Shown: positions 8,192 through 17,139, numbered from the stretch's first letter. The stretch: 64,000 bases of DNA from JANQPX01 sp039197065 (GCA_039197065.1 JBCCUL010000007.1:239700-303699); one strand, 5' to 3'. The notes: generated from the letters alone by a model not told the origin. A program made the numbers and translations.

Positions 8192-9031
8192 TCACCCCTT
8201 CCACGGCAAAACCTGACCGAACCGGATCAGTTCACCGCTTGGTGCGTCTGGTATCTTCGGACTTAGCAGCAGGTCGACCACAGCGCGCGCCGCATCGTCT
8301 GGGGACTGCGCCTTGGACATATCGTCGAACCAGGGCCGGGAGGCCTCAGTATCGATCAGGCCCGGGCAGGCAGCGTTGATGAGAATGTCGTCGTCCGGCC
8401 TCGTCTCCCGGGTCAATCTCGCCGCAACGCGCGCCGTTGCGACCTGCCCGATCTTCGAGGGAACGTTGATCCAGTCCGGCCAGCCATCCTTCGCAGCACT
8501 GCCGCCCTCCATGGCCTCGACATAAGCGTCCATCGAGGCCTCGATGTCGTCGAGCGACAAGCGATCCGTATCGAACAGCGGGTGGAAATGAGACGGCAGG
8601 TTTGAGAGGCGCCCGAAGGAACTCGCAATGATGGCGTAGTGGGCACCTGGCCGCAGAAGCGGCATCAGGCGTTTCAGAAGGCGGCAGGAACCATGGTTAT
8701 TGGTCTCGATGAACGTTCGAACCTGCTCGGCCTCTGAGCGCTCCTTGGTGATGCGCGCGGCCGCATTCGAGGCGACGATGTCGAGGCCTCCATGGCGATC
8801 GCGTATCGTGTCGGCGAGATCAGCGATACTTTGCTCCTCGGTCACGTCGAGGCGCTCGAAGGCAAGCTGGGCACGCATCGTGCCAAGGCTTTCCAGCGCT
8901 GCCCTGCCCTTCGCCGGATCGCGCGCAGTCAAATAGACGACATCGTCAGGTCCAAGCTCGGTCGCGAGACCGCGGACAAGGGCCAGGCCGAGGCCCTGAT
9001 TGGCCCCGGTAACAAGGGCGATTCTTCCCAT
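8192..9031 (-). CDS. SDR-family protein, carbonyl-reductase-like, catalytic Tyr replaced by Asn
   Basis: A 279-residue short-chain dehydrogenase/reductase of the CBR1-like type: TGANQGLG cofactor motif (9-16), LDVT (61-64), SNAA in place of NNAG, and IIASS with Ser137/138. The active-site YxxxK is NVPSK here: Lys193 is present but the position of the Tyr is Asn189 (codon AAC on the minus strand). This would remove the usual proton donor. Start is Met at 9031, with GAGGAG 7 bp upstream; the longer form starting at 9049 is less likely. It follows the quinone-reductase-like gene by 10 bp in one operon. Confidence 0.85.
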   Translation of the reverse strand: MGRIALVTGANQGLGLALVRGLATELGPDDVVYLTARDPAKGRAALESLGTMRAQLAFERLDVTEEQSIADLADTIRDRHGGLDIVASNAAARITKERSEAEQVRTFIETNNHGSCRLLKRLMPLLRPGAHYAIIASSFGRLSNLPSHFHPLFDTDRLSLDDIEASMDAYVEAMEGGSAAKDGWPDWINVPSKIGQVATARVAARLTRETRPDDDILINAACPGLIDTEASRPWFDDMSKAQSPDDAARAVVDLLLSPKIPDAPSGELIRFGQVLPWKG

Positions 9032-9041
9032 GAGACGCTCC

Positions 9042-10037
9042 TCAATCAATGCTAAGCACGAGCTTACCCATCACCTCGCCGGCTTCCAGCCTTCGATGCG
9101 CTTCCGCCGCCTGATCCAGGGGCAGAACGTCGATCCGGGGGCGAAGCGCGCCTTCTTTCAGCAGACCGAACACCTTGGCGAGATCATTCTGAAAGGCCTC
9201 CGGGCGGTTGCCGAAATAGGTGTAGATGTCCGAAATGCGGATGGCGATCGACTTCTGGAAATGCTTGGCGAGATCCTCGGCGAAGGTCCCTGCGGGCGGA
9301 CCGGCCAGAAAACCGAAGACGACGGCCGTCCCGAAAGGCGAAAGCACCTCCAGATCCGCCTTCAGCGTTTCGCCGGAGATCGGATTGAGCGTAAGATCGA
9401 CGCCTCGGCCATCGGTCAGTTCCAGGACATGCGCTGCCACATCTTCTCTGCGGTAGTCGATGGCGTGATCCGCACCTTGCTCAAGGGCGTAAGCGCGTTT
9501 GTCCGTGCTGACGGAGGCCATCGTCTCTACGCCGAGATAACGTGCGATCTGCAGGATCATCGTGCCGACGCCGCCGGCCGCGGCATGCACGAGGACCGTC
9601 GAACCCGCCTCGATACGCCCGAGATTGACCACCATATGCCAGGCGGTCATGGCATTGACCGGAAGGGCGGCGGCCATCTCGAAATCGACGTCATCTGCCA
9701 AGCCTGTAACGTAAGATTGGCCGATCACTGCATGCGAGCCATAGCCGCTCGCACCGATCGGCCCCATCCAGGCAACGCGATCGCCCGGCTTCAAGGTCGT
9801 CACCTCCGCACCTACGGCTTCCACGACGCCAGCGCCTTCGACTCCTGGGATATGGGGGAGCTCTGGCATCATACCGTCCGGCATTTCACCGCGACGGATG
9901 ATCGTATCAATGAAGTTCACGGCGGTTGCATGATTGCGGACCAGGACATCCGCTGTGCCGGGTTCGGAAACGGCCTTGGTCTGACGCTCAAGAACCTCCG
10001 GGCCTCCGGTATGGGGAATCATCATCGCATAGGGCAT
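9042..10037 (-). CDS. Quinone oxidoreductase-like zinc-free MDR enzyme
   Basis: A 331-residue medium-chain dehydrogenase/reductase of the NADPH:quinone oxidoreductase (zeta-crystallin) type. It has the GroES-like N-terminal half (NFIDTIIRRGEMP, PGVEGAGVVEAVG) and the NADPH loop VHAAAGGVGTM of the Rossmann half. The zinc-binding cysteines of alcohol dehydrogenases are absent. Met at 10037 is chosen because GAGGAG lies 8 bp upstream. It is first in a two-gene operon with the SDR and divergent from the LysR gene at 10163, the usual arrangement for a LysR target. Confidence 0.87.
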   Translation of the reverse strand: MPYAMMIPHTGGPEVLERQTKAVSEPGTADVLVRNHATAVNFIDTIIRRGEMPDGMMPELPHIPGVEGAGVVEAVGAEVTTLKPGDRVAWMGPIGASGYGSHAVIGQSYVTGLADDVDFEMAAALPVNAMTAWHMVVNLGRIEAGSTVLVHAAAGGVGTMILQIARYLGVETMASVSTDKRAYALEQGADHAIDYRREDVAAHVLELTDGRGVDLTLNPISGETLKADLEVLSPFGTAVVFGFLAGPPAGTFAEDLAKHFQKSIAIRISDIYTYFGNRPEAFQNDLAKVFGLLKEGALRPRIDVLPLDQAAEAHRRLEAGEVMGKLVLSID

Positions 10038-10162
10038 GGGCCCATCTCCTCGAGGTGCTGGATCCAAGATGACACCCCAAGTCAATTGTGATAATAACTG
10101 CCCTTAGGAAAGATTATCCCACCTGAGCATCAATAATCTACAACGACCTTGCCCTGTTCGTC

Positions 10163-10966
10163 ATGGTGGCCGAGACGCTCAGCTTCACCGAGGCTGCCAA
10201 GCGCCTGTCCCAGCCGGCCAGCCGCGTCAGCCGGCGCATTGCGGAGCTTGAGGACGGCTTCGGCGTCAGGCTTTTCGAGCGTACCACCCGCCAGGTGCGC
10301 CTGACCGAAGAGGGTCGCCGACTTCTCGATCGCTGCCAATCACCGATCGAGGCCTTGCAGGAAATCGGTGGTGCGATCGTCGACGGGACAAGGCCGACGA
10401 TCCGGGTCACGGCGCCGCCCCTCGCCGCGCGAACGACCATCGGCCCGAAGCTTCTGAGCTTTGCGGCCCGCCACCCCGAGATCATGATCGACCTCACGAC
10501 AACCAATGCCGAGCTCGATTTCGTCAGAGACAATATCGATCTGGCCTTCCGCCTCGGCCCGATGACGGACGCCAGCCTCATCGCTAAGCGGCTTTGGTTG
10601 GTTCCCTACAGCTTCTGCGCCGGACGGGCCTTTGCCGAGCAGCATGGGCTGAGATCGCCGATCAGCCGACGGCAGCTTTTGGCCGTTCCGGCGATCATGT
10701 CGAGGCAGGCCTGGAAACTGGAGGGCGGCGGCTCAATTGCGGCAACCAACGTCGCGCATGTTCTCGATGATCTTGCCGTCGTTCTCGATGCCGTCCGCCA
10801 GAATCTGGGCATTGCGCTGTTACCCCACGACATGCTTACCGACGATGTCGTCGCTATCACGGTCGAGAACACCTTGCCGCAGATGCGGACGATGAATGCG
10901 GTCTATCCGTCTCGCCGATTATTACCTGCAAGGCTCAGGACCTTGATCGATCACATGGCCGCTTGA
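10163..10966 (+). CDS. LysR-family transcriptional regulator (start uncertain)
   Basis: An HTH (SFTEAAKRLSQPASRVSRRIAELE) with the LysR effector domain behind it (TIRVTAPPLAARTTIG, IDLTTTNAELDFVRDNIDLAFRLGP). The first ATG (10163) lies inside the normal N-terminal helix. The frame stays open upstream to 10127 and encodes YNDLALFV, which matches the usual LysR opening, but there is no ATG, GTG or TTG before it. Either a rare start codon (ATA/ATC near 10133-10138, or CTG 10154) is used or the true start has been lost. It probably controls the divergent oxidoreductase operon. Confidence 0.78.
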   Translation: MVAETLSFTEAAKRLSQPASRVSRRIAELEDGFGVRLFERTTRQVRLTEEGRRLLDRCQSPIEALQEIGGAIVDGTRPTIRVTAPPLAARTTIGPKLLSFAARHPEIMIDLTTTNAELDFVRDNIDLAFRLGPMTDASLIAKRLWLVPYSFCAGRAFAEQHGLRSPISRRQLLAVPAIMSRQAWKLEGGGSIAATNVAHVLDDLAVVLDAVRQNLGIALLPHDMLTDDVVAITVENTLPQMRTMNAVYPSRRLLPARLRTLIDHMAA

Positions 10967-11009
10967 CGGAGCGCGTGGCGATCAAGGTCGAGCATCAATC
11001 ACAGTCCCA

Positions 11010-11022
11010 GTGGTACGACCAC
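11010..11022. promoter_or_regulatory. Palindrome GTGGTACGACCAC (TGGTNNNACCA family)
   Basis: An exact 5+3+5 palindrome in the gap between the LysR gene and the minus-strand exported protein gene. It matches the TGGT-N3-ACCA core typical of FadR/LldR-type GntR operators and recurs at 11103, 20779, 20869 and 60929. The binding protein is not known. Confidence 0.5.
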
Positions 11023-11075
11023 ATCGAAAGACTCCTGCGGGCCCTTACGAAGACTTGGGCGCATACTGTGGATCC

Positions 11076-11119
11076 TGACCCAGTCAGTGGGAATCAGATG
11101 ACGTGGTCACACCACTAGT
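11076..11119. repeat. 44-bp repeat, copy A
   Basis: It matches 12871-12914 at 35 of 44 positions in the same orientation. Both copies end in CCACTAGT, overlap the TAG stop codon of a minus-strand gene and contain a GTGG(T/A)CAC(A/T)CCAC palindrome whose two differing positions change together and keep the symmetry. Confidence 0.6.
11103..11115. promoter_or_regulatory. Palindrome GTGGTCACACCAC
   Basis: A second TGGTNNNACCA site, touching the TAG stop of the gene that ends at 11115. Extended by its flanks, it is close to the site at 20780 (ATGACGTGGTCAyACCACTAG on the minus strand there), so the conserved unit is longer than the core palindrome. Confidence 0.5.
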
Positions 11120-11621
11120 TAGCCTCAGCTGCCCGCGCGCCGGCCATGGCCACAAGTCCACGATCGCCGGTTTCCCAAAGCGCCGTCATCGTCATGGAGG
11201 TGACCAGCCATCGTTCGCCTGACTGCGCGAGCTCATAGCTATAGCGACCGCCAAGCGTCCAAAGCTGATCGTCGATCCGGTGGGTTGCGGTGAAGTCCGC
11301 CTCTGCGGTTGCGGTCGCATCACCGATGGACGTGATCGCATGGTTGGCGACCATGTGGTGGGTCACGTCGAAGCCTGGAAGAAAGCTTGACCAGCCTGCC
11401 ACCAACTCGTCGGCAGGTTGTGTCACGGGATCGCCGCCCCAAAGGCTGGTGTAGTCCGTGGTGACGGTGTCGGCAAAGGCGCTTCGAACCCGCTCCCAGT
11501 CATGGCGATCAGCGCCCGCTGCGATGTCAGTAATGGATCGGCTGATCTCAGCCTGATCCGCCATAGCCGCGCCGCCCAAAAGTGTTGCTGCGGCGATTGT
11601 CGCCGCGATTTTTCCTACCAT
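11115..11621 (-). CDS. Exported NTF2/SnoaL-like protein
   Basis: A 168-residue protein with a clear signal peptide (MVGKIAATIAAATLLGGAAMA) followed by one alpha+beta domain of the NTF2/SnoaL kind: an N-terminal helix (ITDIAAGADRHDWERVRSAFAD), then strands ending in RWLVTSMTMTALWETGD. These folds serve as small-ligand pockets, isomerases or hydratases; no specific activity is evident. Start 11621 is supported by GGAG just upstream. It lies 76 bp after the exported hydrolase gene and is probably in its operon. Confidence 0.75.
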   Translation of the reverse strand: MVGKIAATIAAATLLGGAAMADQAEISRSITDIAAGADRHDWERVRSAFADTVTTDYTSLWGGDPVTQPADELVAGWSSFLPGFDVTHHMVANHAITSIGDATATAEADFTATHRIDDQLWTLGGRYSYELAQSGERWLVTSMTMTALWETGDRGLVAMAGARAAEAN

Positions 11622-11697
11622 CGTCTCCGCTCCGTCTTGTGATCTGCCGAATGGGGTGCTGCGTGTCGTCACGCAGCACCCCGGCTACAGCTCAGCT

Positions 11698-12657
11698 CTA
11701 CGACTTCGTGTCGGCGCGGAAGTGCTCGGCGACCGTATCAGCCGCCCGCTCGACATCGTCCGGATTGTCGTAGAAATCGAACTGGGTCACATCTTCGAGC
11801 CACTGCATCGTCGCGTCGCCGGCAAAGCCATTGAGGAAGCTGCGGACACCGTCCGGGATGGCGGCACTTTCCGAGTGGACCATGGCGAGAGGCTTGTCCA
11901 GCCGCTCCGGATTGTCGGCGGGATGATAGGTCAGCCAGCCTTCCCAGCCCGCATTGTTCCACTTGTTGTCATATTCCGGGATCGCGCCGCGCTCGGCCTC
12001 ATAATAGTAACCGCCGATCGGCATCAACACGTCTTCGGCCCCTTCAGGCCCGGCCGCAGGAATGATCTCGCCGCCTGCGGCTTCGGCCGTGCGCGAGACG
12101 CCAATCAGCCCCTCAACACCCTCGGCGCCGCCATAGACCGTCTCGACCAGCTCAGCGTTCTGCAGCCAGGGTGCGACCAGGCCCAAACGCTGCACCAGCG
12201 GGTTGCCGGATACGGCGTCGACCATGTAGCCGGCGGAGGCGCAGATGCCGAGGCCATTGATCTTTGACGCATCCACTTCGGGAAGGGTCGCTACATGCTC
12301 AATGGCCTTTCGGATGTCCGATGTCTTCGCCTCGGGGCTTTCGACGAAGCGGGTATGCGCCGGCAGATCGCCGGATTTTCCCCACCCCCTGAAGTCGAAG
12401 GTGAAGGCGGCGAAGCCGCGCTCGACCATCTCGCGGGCATAGGTCGCCGGCATCTGCTCCTCGACCGAGGTCCAAGCGCCGGTGACGACCACGGCCGGCA
12501 GCTTGTCGCCGGATTGATAGTCGCTCGGCAGATAAAGGGTGCCGGCGAGCGTCGATCCCTCGTTTTCGAAGGTCACCGTCCGCGTCTGGACGTCGGCGGC
12601 AAGCGCGGTCGAGCCGAGCCATGCCGAGGCTGCGGCAGCAAGGGTGAGTGTTTTCAT
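11698..12657 (-). CDS. Exported alpha/beta hydrolase
   Basis: A 319-residue alpha/beta-hydrolase of the dienelactone-hydrolase/YcjY-like type. It carries an export signal (MKTLTLAAAASAWLGSTALA) and then LAGTLYLPSDY, the oxyanion region VVVTGAWTSVEEQ, FDFRGWGKSGD, and the nucleophile elbow GICASAGYM with the candidate Ser. Start 12657 is preceded by GGAG. It is followed by the exported SnoaL-like gene and preceded on the same strand by an AraC regulator, which is likely to control both. The substrate (an ester or lactone) is unknown. Confidence 0.83.
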   Translation of the reverse strand: MKTLTLAAAASAWLGSTALAADVQTRTVTFENEGSTLAGTLYLPSDYQSGDKLPAVVVTGAWTSVEEQMPATYAREMVERGFAAFTFDFRGWGKSGDLPAHTRFVESPEAKTSDIRKAIEHVATLPEVDASKINGLGICASAGYMVDAVSGNPLVQRLGLVAPWLQNAELVETVYGGAEGVEGLIGVSRTAEAAGGEIIPAAGPEGAEDVLMPIGGYYYEAERGAIPEYDNKWNNAGWEGWLTYHPADNPERLDKPLAMVHSESAAIPDGVRSFLNGFAGDATMQWLEDVTQFDFYDNPDDVERAADTVAEHFRADTKS

Positions 12658-12870
12658 GATCGTCTCCTCTCGCACACCGGTGGTGGTTTGGCGGTGACGC
12701 CTGTCCGGTGCTTCTGAGGAGAACATGTCGGAGAACCGCCTCCGGCAAACGCGCGAAACCTGCGCTTTGCTATGCGATTCTTGCCGAACGGACGTTTGAT
12801 CCTAGCGGTACGTCTTCGACAGATGAGTCCCTTAGCTGAATTCGAAAACTTGGCCGCACACCGCCAGTCT

Positions 12871-12914
12871 TGACACTGACAGCGGGAATCAAATGTTGTG
12901 GACACTCCACTAGT
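12871..12914. repeat. 44-bp repeat, copy B
   Basis: Partner of 11076-11119. Its palindrome is GTGGACACTCCAC (12898-12910). The copy overlaps the TAG stop of the AraC gene and lies upstream of the hydrolase gene, so the two copies bracket the hydrolase/SnoaL pair. Confidence 0.6.
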
Positions 12915-13668
12915 CTGTCCTGAATTTGGCCGGAGTCGTCCCGGTCGCCCGCTTGAAATGCTGACCGAAGCGGGAGAGGTCGTTGTAGCCGGTCCGAAAG
13001 CAGATTTCCGAGACGGTCAGGCCGGTGGTCTTCAGCAGCACTTTTGCAAGCGCAATCCTCTCCGCAATCACATATTGAAGCGGGCTTTTGCCGGTCGCCG
13101 CCTTGAACGCCCGGCTGAAATGGAAACCGCTCATCGCTGCGAGATTGGCCATGGCCTCCAGTGTCAGATCTTCGGCCAGATTGTCATGGATATACGCCAC
13201 CACCCGGCGGAGCCGCACATCTTCGATCGACCGGACCTTGTCGCCCGCCGACTGCAGCATGTTGGTCAGCTGCACCGCAAGCGCCCTGTGCATAGTCTCG
13301 CGGTAAAGCGTTCCGCCCTTGTTGAACGTTTCCGCACCCAGCGCCAGCTCAAGGGTCAAAGCGTCGATGTCGCCGACCACATGCGCTGTCGCTTCGGGGT
13401 CCGCCATGCCAACCTCGGACAGCACCCGCGGTGCGACCTCGACCATGGTCACCTCAAGAGGCGCTTCGTAGGTGCATATCCCCGAAGCACCCGGCGGCAG
13501 GATCCAACCTTGATTGGCTTTCAGGGGAATGTCTTCGGCCTTATCCGCGCCTAGGCTGAATCTGTGGGTGGGCTGGTCATTGTGGAAAATGCCAATGGTC
13601 AAACGCTCCAGCCTGAACGCGCCGCCACCGGCCGGAAAGCTGGTCAATTTCGCGCTTAAATCCGCCAT
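12910..13668 (-). CDS. AraC-family transcriptional regulator
   Basis: A 252-residue regulator: an N-terminal cupin-like sensor (FRLERLTIGIFHNDQPTH) and a C-terminal double HTH (EAMANLAAMSGFHFSRAFKAAT, then VSEICFRTGYNDLSRFGQHFKRATG). Start 13668 is chosen for the GGAG ribosome site 7 bp upstream; the frame continues to an ATG at 13761. It is upstream of and codirectional with the hydrolase operon and divergent from the phytase-like gene, so either could be the target. Confidence 0.87.
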   Translation of the reverse strand: MADLSAKLTSFPAGGGAFRLERLTIGIFHNDQPTHRFSLGADKAEDIPLKANQGWILPPGASGICTYEAPLEVTMVEVAPRVLSEVGMADPEATAHVVGDIDALTLELALGAETFNKGGTLYRETMHRALAVQLTNMLQSAGDKVRSIEDVRLRRVVAYIHDNLAEDLTLEAMANLAAMSGFHFSRAFKAATGKSPLQYVIAERIALAKVLLKTTGLTVSEICFRTGYNDLSRFGQHFKRATGTTPAKFRTD

Positions 13669-13890
13669 CCGCCAGCTCCGGTTCAGCCTCTCCCAAAGAG
13701 ATCGCCCGCGAGGACATTTCGACAACATCATACAGGCATGACGGCGCTTTGTCCTGACCAACAGCTCGAAACGCGGTCAGGCAAAAAGCCACGAAAGCTC
13801 GATGGCCGACAACGCATTCGGCATTGTCACGAAGCCGTCCCAGACCGCCTCTAATCCTGAGTTCGTGAAAGCTTCCGGAGATAAAAGGCC

Positions 13891-15231
13891 ATGAAGAAAC
13901 TCACGATCGCCAGCCTTCTGGTGACGGTCAGCACCGCTGCGCTCGCGGAGCAGGACAGGTTCGAAGCGACCCTCGCAGGACATGCGGTGCTCCCGGCGGA
14001 GACCCTTTTGGCAGCGCCCGATAACGCGCCCGCCGCCCTCCAGATTTCGGGCAAGTTCACAGGGCCGGACAGCCCCGTCCGTTTGCGCGACGAGCCGAGC
14101 GACGGCGAGACATTGCCGTTCAATGGCCAGCCTCTTCAAGGCTTCTCAGGCATCAAGGCGATCGGTGATGGGCGCTACTACGTGCTGACCGACAACGGAT
14201 TCGGCTCGATGGCCAATTCACCGGACGCCATGCTTTTCTTCAGCTTGATTCGCCCGGACTTCGAAACGGGTGACGTTGTCGTCGAGAGCACGGTCTTCCT
14301 CCACGACCCTGATCAAGTCGTCCCCTTCGTGATCACCATGGAAGGCACGGAGGAACGCTATCTGACCGGAGCCGACTTCGACGTTGAAGGCTTCCAAATG
14401 GTTGGAGACGACATCGTCATCGGCGATGAGTTCGGTCCCTACATCATCGTTGCCGACCGCGAAAGCGGACGTGTCAAGGAGTTCCATGAGACCCTGGTCG
14501 ACGGCGAGATCGTGCGCTCGCCGGACCACTATGCCTTGAGCCTGCCCAATCCCGACGGTGAACTGCCGGACTACAGCGCCAAGCGCTCGCGCGGCTACGA
14601 AGGCTTCGCCGCATCGGTCGATGGCGCACTTCTCTACCCGCTCCTGGAAGGTCCGCTTTGGGACGCGGATGCGGGCGACTGGGAGCGTATCGAGGATGGA
14701 CGCGCCGCCCTTCGCCTTCTCGAAATGGATGCTGCCAACCGCGAGTGGACCGGCCGTTCCTGGTTCTATCCGATCGAAGATGACGGCCATGCCATCGGCG
14801 ACTTCAACATGATCGATGAAACGCGTGGCCTCGTTATTGAACGCGACTGGGGCCAGGGAGACGCCGAACTCGCCTGCAAGGAGGGCGAAACCGAGAACTG
14901 CTTTGAAGAACCCGCGATGTTCAAGCGCGTCTACATGATCGACTTTGCCGGGGTCGAGCCGGGCGGCGCCGTCCATAAGGTCGCCTATATCGATCTTCTC
15001 GACATCCAGGATCCTGATGGGCTCGCTCGTCAGGGCAAGCGCGACGATGGACGTTTCACGTTCCCCTTCGTGACGATCGAAGATGTCGACCGCGTCGACG
15101 AGGACCACATTATCGTCGGCAACGACAACAACTTCCCCTTCTCGAAGGGCCGGGCGCTGGCTGCCAGTGACGACAACGAGCTGATCCTTCTTGAGGCCAG
15201 CGACTTCCTGAAGGCGTCAGCCGGTAACTGA
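13891..15231 (+). CDS. Exported esterase-like phytase-family protein
   Basis: A 446-residue secreted protein with signal MKKLTIASLLVTVSTAALA and the beta-propeller-like 'esterase-like activity of phytase' domain. Diagnostic segments are FSGIKAIGDGRYYVLTDNGFG near the N-terminus, ADFDVEGFQMVGDDIVIGDEFGPY in the middle and a C-terminal IVGNDNNFPFSKGRA. Bacterial members are annotated as phytase-like phosphoesterases but few have been tested. It is a single gene, divergent from AraC and convergent with the D-glutamate-cyclase operon. Confidence 0.85.
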   Translation: MKKLTIASLLVTVSTAALAEQDRFEATLAGHAVLPAETLLAAPDNAPAALQISGKFTGPDSPVRLRDEPSDGETLPFNGQPLQGFSGIKAIGDGRYYVLTDNGFGSMANSPDAMLFFSLIRPDFETGDVVVESTVFLHDPDQVVPFVITMEGTEERYLTGADFDVEGFQMVGDDIVIGDEFGPYIIVADRESGRVKEFHETLVDGEIVRSPDHYALSLPNPDGELPDYSAKRSRGYEGFAASVDGALLYPLLEGPLWDADAGDWERIEDGRAALRLLEMDAANREWTGRSWFYPIEDDGHAIGDFNMIDETRGLVIERDWGQGDAELACKEGETENCFEEPAMFKRVYMIDFAGVEPGGAVHKVAYIDLLDIQDPDGLARQGKRDDGRFTFPFVTIEDVDRVDEDHIIVGNDNNFPFSKGRALAASDDNELILLEASDFLKASAGN

Positions 15232-15338
15232 TGAGACCTGACCGGCATATCCGAGAGCCGGGCCTAGACGGTGCCTTGGCGCTGATCTCGGGCATGCTCC
15301 TCATTCAGCGCAAGAGGGTCCCATGAGCTTGGGGTTAC

Positions 15339-16109
15339 TCAGGACGCAGCCCTGTCGGCGGGAATATCGCAGATCAGCATTTTGCCGGGTTGATGGGTTA
15401 TGGCCAGGTCGAGCTTGGCGCGTCTGATTGCGGCTTGCGGGGTCACGCCGCAAGCCCAGAACATGGGCACGGCATCGTCGGCGCCGCCGGCATAGTCGCC
15501 ATAGTCGGGACGCGTCAGGTCGTCGATGCCGATGTCCTGAGGACTGCCGACATGGACCGGGCCGCCATGGCAGTCGGGGAAGCGTTCCGAAATCTCGGTG
15601 ACGCGTTGGATCTCGGCTGGCGGGATCAAGCGCATGGAGACCACCATCGTGCCGCCGAAGCGACCGGCGGACTCCAGGGGCAAAGTGGTGTCGTACATGG
15701 CGACATTGGTGCCGGCTGCAGCGTGGGGAAGGTGAATGCCGCTTTCCATCAGTGCGGCTTCGAAGCCGAAGGAGCAGCCGAGCGCGAACGCCACGGAATT
15801 GCCCTGCCATTGGTCCTGGATATCGGCGACCTCGGCGTCGATGTCGCCGTCCCGCCAGATGCGATAACCGGGCAGATCGGTGCGGATGTCGATATCCGCC
15901 CCGAGCGCTGGCAGCCTTGGATCGCCGGGTTCTGAGACGCCGAGCAGCGGGCAAGGGCGCGGATTGAGGGTGCAGAAGCGTTCGAAGTCTTCGGCATGCC
16001 GCTCCGGCAGAACCACCAGATTGGCCTGCATGTGGCCGGGCGCCTGGCCGGATGTCGGGCCGGTGAAACAGCCTTTGCGGATCGCTTCACGAATGACGGG
16101 TGTCTTCAT
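15339..16109 (-). CDS. DUF1445 family protein (D-glutamate cyclase N-terminal-type half)
   Basis: A 256-residue member of the 'putative hydro-lyase' DUF1445 family, recognisable from FTGPTSGQAPGHMQANLVVLP near the N-terminus, FALGCSFGFEAALMESG and MFWACGVTPQAAI. In mammals this domain and DUF4392 make up the mitochondrial D-glutamate cyclase (DGLUCY), which interconverts D-glutamate and 5-oxo-D-proline. Here the DUF4392 half is the next gene upstream, 13 bp away. Start 16109 follows GAGGAGG. It is the last gene of the minus-strand operon. Confidence 0.85.
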   Translation of the reverse strand: MKTPVIREAIRKGCFTGPTSGQAPGHMQANLVVLPERHAEDFERFCTLNPRPCPLLGVSEPGDPRLPALGADIDIRTDLPGYRIWRDGDIDAEVADIQDQWQGNSVAFALGCSFGFEAALMESGIHLPHAAAGTNVAMYDTTLPLESAGRFGGTMVVSMRLIPPAEIQRVTEISERFPDCHGGPVHVGSPQDIGIDDLTRPDYGDYAGGADDAVPMFWACGVTPQAAIRRAKLDLAITHQPGKMLICDIPADRAAS

Positions 16110-16122
16110 GGTGAAGGCCTCC

Positions 16123-17136
16123 TCAAACCAGGGCCTTGGCGACGATCGCCCGCGCCATCTCGGCAACCGCGATATGGATAGACTTGGCGATCCCATCCAC
16201 ATGCGGATCGATGACACCGTCGGCCGAGTTGATCAGTCCTTCGGCAGTCATGATCTCGAGGAGCCGGTCCTCGGCCTCGGGGGTGTGGAGCAATCTCGCA
16301 TCGCCTGTGCGGAGCGCCATGGCTGATGCGATCGCGGTGCAGCCCCAGTTGGAGACCGCAGCCGTGACCAGAACGTCGGCACCGCTCACCGCACCGATGC
16401 CGCCGCCGCAGGGGCAATCACCGGAGGCGCCGAACGGCACCGCCGTCTTGACCACGTCGGCCACCTTGCCCATGCCGATCTCATTGCCGCCGTCGCCGAC
16501 CGCGACCACCGGAATGCCTTTGGCCATGGCGGCGTCGAACAGGAAGTCGACGCGCGCACGTCCCATGCCGTAATCGCGCCCGCGCATATTGTAGTAGATG
16601 CCGTTCTCATTGCGGCCGACGCGTTCGGTCGAGAACATCAGATCGGGCGCAAAGGCTTCCAGGATAGGTTCCGCCGCCCCACGCCCTTCCTCGTCCGTGA
16701 GCGGATAGAGCTGCAGCACGACGGTCGCGAGGCTCTTATCGGCGCTGGCCTTTCGCGCAGCGGCGTGATCGACCACTGAGAGGCCGGCCTCCTTGAGCAC
16801 CGCGGCCATGGGCGGGATCAGCGCCTCTTCGATCACCAGGATCATCAGGGGATGGCGCGCGAGCCAGAGGGCGCGCAGGATTGCAGCTGCGCCGGAAGGG
16901 CCATCATTCTCCCCGATCGCTGCCGAAATCCAAGCGCGGGAAACCGATCCGGTGGTGGCGATCACAGTACCGCCCTCAGGCACCGAGAGCAGCGCGTCGG
17001 CCGCGGCACCGACGAGCGGGCTGCCGGTCATTGCACGGGTGGCGGCGTAAAGTGGCTCGACCCCGCGATTCCCGATGTCGATATTGACGAGACGATCCAG
17101 GCGTTCGTCCAGCTTTTCGAAGGCTGTGTCATTCAT
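16123..17136 (-). CDS. DUF4392 glutamate cyclase domain protein
   Basis: A 337-residue protein matching the glutamate-cyclase (DUF4392) half of DGLUCY: GVEPLYAATRAM near the N-terminus, TGSVSRAW, a central RVGRNENGIYYNMRGRD, the hallmark VGDGGNEIGMG and a CPCGGGIG loop. The expected role is reversible conversion of D-glutamate and pyroglutamate, or of a related D-acid. It sits 3 bp after the PLP-enzyme gene and 13 bp before the DUF1445 gene, so the halves of one eukaryotic protein are separate and adjacent here. Confidence 0.85.
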   Translation of the reverse strand: MNDTAFEKLDERLDRLVNIDIGNRGVEPLYAATRAMTGSPLVGAAADALLSVPEGGTVIATTGSVSRAWISAAIGENDGPSGAAAILRALWLARHPLMILVIEEALIPPMAAVLKEAGLSVVDHAAARKASADKSLATVVLQLYPLTDEEGRGAAEPILEAFAPDLMFSTERVGRNENGIYYNMRGRDYGMGRARVDFLFDAAMAKGIPVVAVGDGGNEIGMGKVADVVKTAVPFGASGDCPCGGGIGAVSGADVLVTAAVSNWGCTAIASAMALRTGDARLLHTPEAEDRLLEIMTAEGLINSADGVIDPHVDGIAKSIHIAVAEMARAIVAKALV

Positions 17137-17139
17137 GGA

